In this document: positions 56,469 to 64,000 of the stretch, piece after piece
Layout: every line of letters starts with the position of its first letter
How positions within the stretch are numbered: position 1 is the first letter of the stretch
Source of the DNA: Brasenia schreberi
Taxonomy: Eukaryota; Streptophyta; Magnoliopsida; Nymphaeales; Cabombaceae
DNA: 64,000 nt
Assembly: GCA_036023115.1 (NCBI GenBank)
Contig: JAYKKT010000089.1
Location: forward strand, 19,463,001 to 19,527,000
Reading direction: 5' to 3'
Program-made: the position numbers and the translations under genes
Notes under the pieces: model-generated
The model's database searches: none
Told to the model about the DNA's origin: nothing
Seen by the model: only the letters and a program-made list of their open reading frames with translations

Positions 56469-57591
56469 GATCTGGATTAAATTCCAATTTTCGAAAATTT
56501 TAAAGGGATAGCTGCCCTGAGACGTGTGAATAAGGTGCAAAAGCAACTCGTGTGACCCTAAGTAAGAGAATTCGCACTTGTGAAAGAGTGGAGTTTTCAA
56601 AATCGTGGTTGCATTTCAAAATCCTTCATCTTACAAAGAAGGGCCTAGTTCAACATAGCAAGATACTTGCAAGTAGTACGTGCTATTTCTAAATAGGCTG
56701 ATCTGGAATGGATCGAGTGTAGGCTTGGGATAAGTCCTCCCCTCTTCTCTTCTCCTTCCAAAAGGAAAACAAAGTTCCAAATCAAAAGGGAATTTCCCAT
56801 TTAAAATCTCTTTCCAAAAGAAAGAAACCAGACTTCAAAATGAAAAATCGATTCTCTTATGAAAAAGAGGGATTAAAGAAAAAATACTCCCAAAGGGAGA
56901 CCCTCTATGAAAAAAAAAGGAAAAGAGGCCAAAAAGCTCAAAAAGAGCAGTTTTCCGCCTTCTATGCCTTAAACCACGGGACACTTCAGAAGGGACCGTG
57001 GTATCTCTTTCCCATCCCTGGCTTATCCCAAGCTAAAACATGGTTCATTTCGAGGAATCCTAAAGTAAAAATAGGATTTACTTACTTGAATTTCATCTTG
57101 TTTGAGAATTCGATGTTTCGAGTAAGGCGTAGGAATTTGAAATGAAACTTGCCTTCTTATAAAATCTCCGCTAGATAAGCGAGTGTTAAGACTCAAACAA
57201 GGGCAAGCACGAAGAGCTCGAGATCCTTAGGATCGAGGCTCAAGATAGTTGTCCCTTTTGTAAATAGTTTTGTAAATAAGTTTTGAAAACCGAACATCGA
57301 ACAGCATAGGATTTTGCTCACTTGGAGCAGTAGGCCTTGTAAGTCTCTAGAGTTCGACCACATCTGGTCTCTGGGAGGTCACCACTTTTGGCACCACACC
57401 CATGTCATTTGCATTCCACGCATGGTACTTGCATAAACATGATCCCATTTAGGACCAGATTCCATAAGTAAACCCTTTGGCGTGATATCTCCTCCTACCA
57501 GAGTTTGTAAAATTGAGATTTTGCTAAAATGGGACGATCCCATATTCTTCGTGGCTAGATCTAGGGAGACATTAAAAGGGGTGTTTGTCAT
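56469..57591 (+). other. Element D 3' UTR
   Basis: Colinear with B's 3' UTR and nearly identical by eye. No credible gene. The PPT hairpin (57592-57629) and purine tract follow, to 57638. Confidence 0.8.
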
Positions 57592-57638
57592 CTTTGCCCT
57601 TATCCAAATCTATTTGGACAAGGCCAAAGAGGGGCATC

Positions 57639-60600
57639 TGTAAACACCCCGAAATCCCACGAATTTCTCAAAATCCATCTGGTTTTATACAAGCAGCCCC
57701 AAAGGGCCATTTTGAGTTTGGAAACCCAGGAGCCTTCCAAACAACCCTGTACATATGTTTTAAACTTTATCTTTTTAAAAAAAATATATAATATGGCTTT
57801 TGAAAACCCTTTTTAAAACACGTTTTGAAACCCCGAAGTGGCTTGGCCCGATCAAGACAGGACCAGGAGAGCCAAGAAGAGCCCGGAACCAGAGCACCTG
57901 TCAAGCCCGGCACAGCAACTCTTGTATCTGATTCACACCCCAGGATCTCGAACGTCCAAGACCCTGTTCTTACCAAAATATCATTTGAAGTCATCTCCGG
58001 AAGGCAGAAACGGAGGCGGACGACCATGTTGGCGAAGACCCAACGTAGACGGAGTACTGATGCTGTCAGGCCCCGCACGAATCGTCCGTTTCGAACCCAG
58101 CTCGAAGGAGTCAGAGTTCAGTTTGGATGGGATCTGGACCATATATATCCAGATTCCAATCCAAACCCATATGTGGACTTGGATTTGGATTTGGATCCAG
58201 AGATCCAATCCAATATCCATATCCATGGCCCACATCACCTTCTCATAAATGGAGGTGGGGCCCACTTGAAATTCACGTGGGATATTGGGCATGAGAGAGA
58301 GTGGGGTTGAAAAATATCAAGAGTGTTGTATTAAGCTTGACTTGTGTGTCAAGTTTGGGTTAATCATGTGGGTTAGCCTAATTGAGTGGGTTTAAGCTTG
58401 TAATTAGCTAAAACCTAACCTAGGGCTGCACCAACATGGGGTGATCAAGGTCTATGGGCCATGCTAAGGGAGCTCCTTCACCTAAACCTAGCCCAAAATG
58501 CCTAAACCTAACCTAAACCCCTAATCCACCCCTAATCTGAGCCTAATCACCTAACCCACTTCCCTAATCCCGTCCTAATCCCAACCTAATCACCTAACCC
58601 ACTTCCCTAATCCTTCCCTAAACCTAGATTAATTTCCCTAATCCTAGCCTAAACCTAGCCTAATCACCTAACCTAGCTCACTAAACCTCACCCTAAAACC
58701 CAACCACCTAACCTAGCCCTAAACCCCTAAACCACCCTTAGCCCACGATTTACCCAAACCCCTAGTTTTAAAATATCTGGCCCAACCCCTTCCAGCCCAC
58801 CTTATCTACATACCACCCTACCTAAACCACCTAACCACTACCCACAGCCCAGCCCTAACCGACCTACCCATCCCCTATTTAAACCCCCCTCCTTGTGGGC
58901 GGGTTTTCCAAGTGGGAACCACCCTCTCACCCAGCCGGGCCCTCTCCCTCTCCCATCTCTCACCCAACCGGGACCACTCCCCAACAACTCCACCTACTCC
59001 ATCAGCCACCACCTGCACCGCCACCTTCCCTCTTCCATCCACTACCACCACCCCTCAGCCGGACGCCATCACCTCCAACCAGCCGACAGCCACCTGCCCG
59101 CCACCTTCCCACTTCATCCGCCACCTCTCCCCATTCGGTAAGTACCCCAAACTCCCTCAAAGCCCCTCTCTTCCACCTCTCCACTCTTAGCCACCCATCC
59201 TACCTTCATCTCAGCCCTTTTGCCGCCACCACCTAAACCTAGCCGAACCTAGTATAACCCAAGTTGTTGGCCACTACCTAGCCATCATCTCCCATTCGGC
59301 CTTTCCCACCAGCTCACCTTTTAGGTCCAGCTTCCCTAAACTCTCAACTCCCCTAGTGACCCTAAGAGTCCACTCATTCAGCCACTCTAAACCCCTACTT
59401 GGAGCCGCCAGCTACTTGCCACCGGCCACCTCCGAGGCATCTATCCCGCGCCCCACTTGCAGCCGGCCAGCACCCTTGATCACCTACCTTCGCGGAGCTC
59501 CCACTTGCAGCCCAAGGCCAAGCCCACGCTCAAGCAAGACCTCTACGGACCAGCTACTCGTAAGTGTCTAAACTCGGTCTTTAGTCGTACACTTGCTTGA
59601 AATTCAATTTGATACGGGGTTGTAATAACGGAGCATAGTCTCCCCCCGCTTGTAATAACGTGGCTTGGCACAACCACACACGTGCACTCTCTTAGTCGTG
59701 CACGATTTTGAACACACACACGGGCCTAATCAGCCCCTAATATATAAGTGTACATATATATTTCATTTTCGAAGGGTTTTGTTTAAGTTGGGTGCGTTGT
59801 CTTTCAATTCAGGCACTCTCACACACATTGAGCTTTCGCTCTTATTTGAAAGACCCAAGTAAGGGCCGACCTATACTATTTGGGTTTCATTTCTTGTCGT
59901 GTGAGTAAGTCTTTCAATTCAAGCACTCTCACACACATTGAGCTTTCGCTCTTATTTGAAAGACCCAAGTAAGGGCCGACCTATACTATTTGGGTTTCAT
60001 TTCTTGTCGTGTGAGTAAGTCTTTCAATTCAAGCACTCTCACACACATTGAGCTTTCGCTCTTATTTGAAAGACCCAAGTAAGGGCCGACCTATACTATT
60101 TGGGTTTCATTTCATGTCGTGTGAGTAAGTCTTTCAATGCAAGCACTTTCACACACATTGAGCCTTCGCTCTTACTCCCAAGACCTTAGTAAAGGCCTTA
60201 TTGCAGTTATATTTGGGTTTCATTTATGTCGTGTGGGTAGTCTTTTAAATTCAAGCACTCTCACACACATTGAGCTTTCGCTCTTATTTGAAAGACCCAA
60301 GTAAGGGCCGACCTATACTATTTGGGTTTCATTTCTTGTCGTGTGAGTAAGTCTTTCAATTCAAGCACTCTCACACACATTGAGCTTTCGCTCTTATTTG
60401 AAAGACCCAAGTAAGGGCCGACCTATACTATTTGGGTTTCATTTCTTGTCGTGTGAGTAAGTCTTTCAATTCAAGCACTCTCACACACATTGAGCTTTCG
60501 CTCTTATTTGAAAGACCCAAGTAAGGGCCGACCTATACTATTTGGGTTTCATTTCTTGTCGTGTGAGTAAGTCTTTCAATTCAAGCACTCTCACACACAT

Positions 60601-61564
60601 TGAGCTTTCGCTCTTATTTGAAAGACCCAAGTAAGGGCCGACCTATACTATTTGGGTTTCATTTCATGTCGTGTGAGTAAGTCTTTCAATGCAAGCACTT
60701 TCACACACATTGAGCCTTCGCACTTACTCCCAAGACCTTAGTAAAGGCCTTATTGCAGTTATATTTGGGTTTCATTTATGTCGTGTGGGTAGTCTTTTAA
60801 ATTCAAGCACTCTCACACACATTGAGCCTTCGCTCTTATTCCCAAGACCTTAGTCAAGGCCATACTGCAATTTATATTTGGGTTTAAATTCATGTCGTGT
60901 GTGTAAGTCTTTCAATTCAAGCACGCACCCACATTGAGCCTTCGCTCTTATTTGCAAGACCCGAGTAAGGGCTCATATACATAAGATATATACATATTTC
61001 CCTTCAGTTATTTCCCTTCGGTTATTTCCCTTCTGTTATTTCCCTTCAGCATTGTCTTTACATTTTGGGTTTTCCCTTTGGAGTAGCGTGAGTTTGCATT
61101 GCATCTACGCCATACCACGAGGTAGGACGCATATTGCATCGAAGCAAGCCCCGCTCGAATTCGCCCATGTAGTGGAGTGTTCATAACACACAAACTAGGT
61201 GGCCCGAAAAGGGATAAAAGAAAAAAACTTAGGCACGTGCAAATCCACGTGATCTAAAACATGCAATCGCATCTTAAAGACCCGAAATAGACACCTCGAA
61301 CCGCTTCGTAGGCTTTCTCCCCAAAACTCGATTTTTGCAAAAGCGTACAGACTGACCCTTGCGCATTGGTGCAAGAAGGTCTGCGACGACAAGAGCTTAC
61401 TTGCTCACAGTCGCCACGTTTAGAAGTCAGTGTTAAATATATCTTCGCTAGCTTAAGTAAGCTAGCTGGCACGCCCTATTTGTATACATAGGCCTTAGAC
61501 ACACGAGAAGATCCACTCCAAGCCCCGAAAGAGGCGAAGAGGCGGGGATTTTCGCGCGTCTACA
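57639..61564 (+). repeat. Element D 3' LTR (3926 bp)
   Basis: Longest LTR in the window, because of an expanded 110-bp array. TATTTAAA at 58876-58883; 14-bp repeats at about 60997-61050; U5 hairpin 61447-61466 and decamer 61467-61476; ends TCTACA. Confidence 0.95.
59801..60990 (+). repeat. Expanded ~110-bp tandem array, element D 3' LTR (11 units)
   Basis: Anchors at 59801, 59911, 60021, 60131, 60242, 60353, 60463, 60573, 60683, 60794 and 60909. The distinctive pair CTTTCAATGCAAG then CTTTTAAATTC occurs at 60131/60242 and again at 60683/60794. A block of five units (552 bp) was therefore duplicated. Confidence 0.93.
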
Positions 61565-61569
61565 GTTAG
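61565..61569. repeat. Right target-site duplication of element D (GTTAG)
   Basis: Matches 48609-48613. H's LTR resumes directly. Confidence 0.92.
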
Positions 61570-62617
61570 GTTTAGGGAAATTAAGCTAGGTTTAGAGAAG
61601 GATTAGGGAAGTGGATTAGGGGATTAGGTTGGGATTAGGCCGAGATTAGGGAAGTGGGTTAGGGGATTAGGTTGGGATTAGGCCGGGATTAGGGAAGTGG
61701 GTTAGGTGATTAGGCTAGGTTTAGGACGGGGTTAGGGTAAAAGGCTAGGATTAGGGGTTTTTGATTAGGATTGGGTTAGGGAGCTCCCTTTGCATAGCCC
61801 ATAGACCTTGTTGTATCATGTTGGTGCAGCCCTAGGTTAGGTTTTGGCTAATTACAAGCTTAAACCCTTGCTAATTAGGCTAACCCACATGATTAACCAC
61901 AAACTTGACACACAAGTCAAGCTTAATTACAATCAATCCCTAATCTTATCCTCTCCCACTCTCTCTCATGCCCATAATCCCACGTGAAATTCAAGTGGGC
62001 CCCACCTCTATTTATGAGAAGGTGATGTGGGCCATGGATGTGGATATTGGATTGGATCTCTGGATCCAAAACCAAATCCAAGTTCACACATGGGTTTGGA
62101 TTGGGATCTGGATATATATGGTCCAGGTCCAATCCAAACTGAATTCTGACTCCTTCAGGCTGTGTTCAAAACGAACGGTTTGTGCAGGGTCTGACAGCAT
62201 CAGTACTCCGTCTGCGTTGGGTCTTCGCCAACATGATCGTCCGCTTCTGTTTTCACCTTCTGGAGATGATTTTAAGTAATGTTTTGCTGATAACAGGGTC
62301 TTGGACGTTCAAGATCCTGGGGGTGGATTCAACACGAGAGTTGTTGTACCGGGCTCGACTTGTGCTCCAGTTCCGGGCTCTCTTTAGCTCTTCTGGTCCT
62401 GTCTTGATCAGGCCAAGCTTGCTTTGTGGGGTTTCAAAACATATTTTAACAGTTTTTAAAACATATTACACATATTTAAAACATATAAAAGTTCAAAACA
62501 TTTATACAGGGTTGCTTGGAAGGCTCCTAGGTTTCCAGACTCAAAATATCCCTTTGGGGCTGTTTTTACAGAACCACATTTGTTTCGAGAAATTCTTGGG
62601 ATTTCGGGGTGTTTACA
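61570..62617 (-). repeat. Element H 3' LTR, U3 portion (second of two parts)
   Basis: The CCTAA-rich tract and U3 hairpins in reverse, ending with the complement of TGTAAACACC at 62617. With 46236-48613 it gives about 3426 bp. Confidence 0.92.
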
Positions 62618-63789
62618 GATGCCCCTGTTTGGCCTTGTCCAAATCGATTTGGATAAGGGCAAAGATGACAAACACCCCTTTCAATGTCTCCCTAGATCTA
62701 ACCACGAAGAATATGGGATCGTCCCAATCTTTAGCAAAATCTCAGTTTTAAAACCCTTGTAGGAGGAGATATCACGCCAAAGGGATATGTATGGAATCTG
62801 GTCCTAACATGGGATCAAGTTTATGCAAGTGCCATGGGTGGAATGCAGATGCATGATATGGGTGTGGTGCCAAGAGTGGCGACCTCCTAGAGACCAGATG
62901 TGGTCGAACTCTAGAGACTTACAAGGCCTGCTGCTCCAAGTGAGCAAATCCTATGTTGTTCGATGTTCGGTTTTCAAAATTTATTTACAAAAGCTATTTA
63001 CAAAAGGGACAACTGTCTTGAGTCTCAATCCTAAGGATCTCGAGCTCTTCGTGCTTGCCCTTGCTTGAGTCTTAACACTCGCTTGTATAGCGGAGGTTTT
63101 ATAAGAAAACAAGCTATATTTCAAATTCCTACGCCTTACTGGAAACGTCGAATTCTCAAACAAGATAAAATTCAAGTAAGTAAATCCTATTTTTACTTTA
63201 GGATTCCTCGAAATGAACCATGTTTTAGCTTGGGATAAGCCAGGAATGGGAAAGAGATACCACGGTCCCTTCTGAAACGTCCCGTGGTTTGAGGCACAGA
63301 AGGCGGAAAACTGCTCTTTTTGAGCCTTTTGGCCTCTTTTTCTTTTTTTCTAATAGAGGGTCTCCCTTTGGGAGTATTTTTTCTTTAATCCCTCTTTTTC
63401 ATAAGAGAATCGATTTTTCTTTTGAATTCTGGTTTCTTTCTTTTGGAAAGAGCCTTTTAATGGGAAATTCCCTTTGTTTTGAGCTTTTGTTTTCTTTTTG
63501 GAAGGAGAAGAGAAGAGGGGAGGACTTATCCCAAGCTCACACTCGATCCATTCCAAATCAGCCTATTTAGAAATAGCACGTACTACTTGCAAGTATCTTG
63601 CTATATTGAACCAGGCCTTTCATTGTAAGAAGAAGGATTTTGAAATGTAACCACGATTTTGAAGACTCCACTCTTTCACAAGTGCGAATTCTCTTACTCA
63701 GGGTCACACGATTTTGCCTTTGCACCTTATTCTTAGGTCTCAGGGCAGCTATCCCTAAAATTTTTGAAAACTGGAATTTAATCCAAATC
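62618..63789 (-). other. Element H polypurine tract, hairpin and 3' UTR
   Basis: On the minus strand a purine tract ending AGGGGCATC abuts the LTR, with the hairpin at 62627-62664. The purine base run is changed (AAACAGGGG instead of AAAGAGGGG). The rest is colinear with B's 3' UTR. Confidence 0.85.
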
Positions 63790-64000
63790 CTACACATGAT
63801 ACTTCTTTAAGTATTGAATATTGATAGGATCTGTTAAATTCCTACCTTCTACATCGATCAACCAATACGAATTGTGTGAAGGACTCGTGGTATTGGTTGC
63901 CTTCTATTACGGAGGCCTCTTTGTGCTTGCGAGGTTTTTCAGATTTTTTCTTGGGCCTTTGTTCACCGTTTGATGAACAGGAATTGCCTACTTCAGCCTC
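63790..64000 (-). pseudogene. Element H collapsed gag-pol: gag N-terminal piece fused to the pol end
   Basis: Reading right to left, gag codons (EAEVGNSCSSNGEQRPKKK ... EGNQYHESFTQ, matching B residues about 52-98) run to about 63877. The sequence then jumps to the last ~28 codons of pol, which end KYHV-stop at 63790. The join shares TTGT with both partners. Gag enters pol out of frame and stops within about 10 codons. Nearly all of gag, the protease, RT, RNase H and integrase are missing. The rest of H lies to the right of the window. Confidence 0.9.

Larger units (their letters stand above)
48614..61564 (+). mobile_element. Element D: Ty3/gypsy (Tat-like) retrotransposon with intact pol but deleted 5' region
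   Basis: 5' LTR truncated (48614-50625) and fused to gag, then gag-pro, pol, 3' UTR, 3' LTR (57639-61564), TSD GTTAG. The PBS, leader and gag N-terminus (about 270 codons) are missing, so D cannot replicate in cis. It is inserted in H's LTR. Confidence 0.94.

Overview
This window is plant nuclear DNA made almost entirely of nested Ty3/gypsy LTR retrotransposons. The marks are two divided gag-protease and pol reading frames, pol in the order RT - RNase H - archaeal-type RNase H - integrase, a G-patch-like motif after the protease, and long LTRs (about 3.0-3.9 kb) of the form TGTAAACACC...TCTACA. This set fits the Tat/Ogre-like branch of plant Ty3/gypsy. I see no intact host gene, rRNA, tRNA, CRISPR array or bacterial feature. 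The DNA suggests a seed plant with a repeat-rich genome; I cannot name the species. I use letters A-H for the copies.

Left nest (1-45699), outermost to innermost. Element C (+) resumes at 37349 in its gag-pro frame and runs through pol to a 3' LTR ending at 45699. Element F (+, an older divergent relative, 26906-37348) sits in C's gag. An LTR of element E (25184-26905, +) sits in F's gag. Element A (-, internal region 1-6801, 5' LTR 6802-9168 plus 24155-25183) sits in E's LTR. Element B (+, 9169-24149, complete at both ends, TSD CTAGG) sits in A's LTR. F's own 3' LTR is split by a solo LTR (32563-35959, TSD CCACT), and its U3 carries fragments of host genes: a PPR gene and probably a WNK kinase.

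Right nest (46236-64000). Element H (-) has its 3' LTR at 46236-48613 plus 61570-62617, followed by its 3' UTR and a collapsed pol/gag remnant at the window edge. Element D (+, 48614-61564, TSD GTTAG) is inserted in that LTR. Between the two nests lie 536 bp (45700-46235) that belong to no element here and contain five close-packed perfect hairpins.

No copy is fully intact. B has both LTRs, the primer-binding site and an open 959-codon gag-pro frame, but its RT is broken by two indels. D has an open 1216-codon pol, but has lost half its 5' LTR, the primer-binding site and the gag N-terminus. A and C are nearly full length apart from a few nonsense codons, mostly C-to-T changes. F has lost RT to most of integrase. 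The most interesting signals are non-coding. A U5 hairpin abuts a decamer identical to the start of the primer-binding site, a second hairpin runs into the polypurine tract, and both are kept with compensatory changes between the A-D/H family and divergent F. The others are the captured gene fragments in F's LTR, the shared insertion zone of B and D, and the hairpin cluster.
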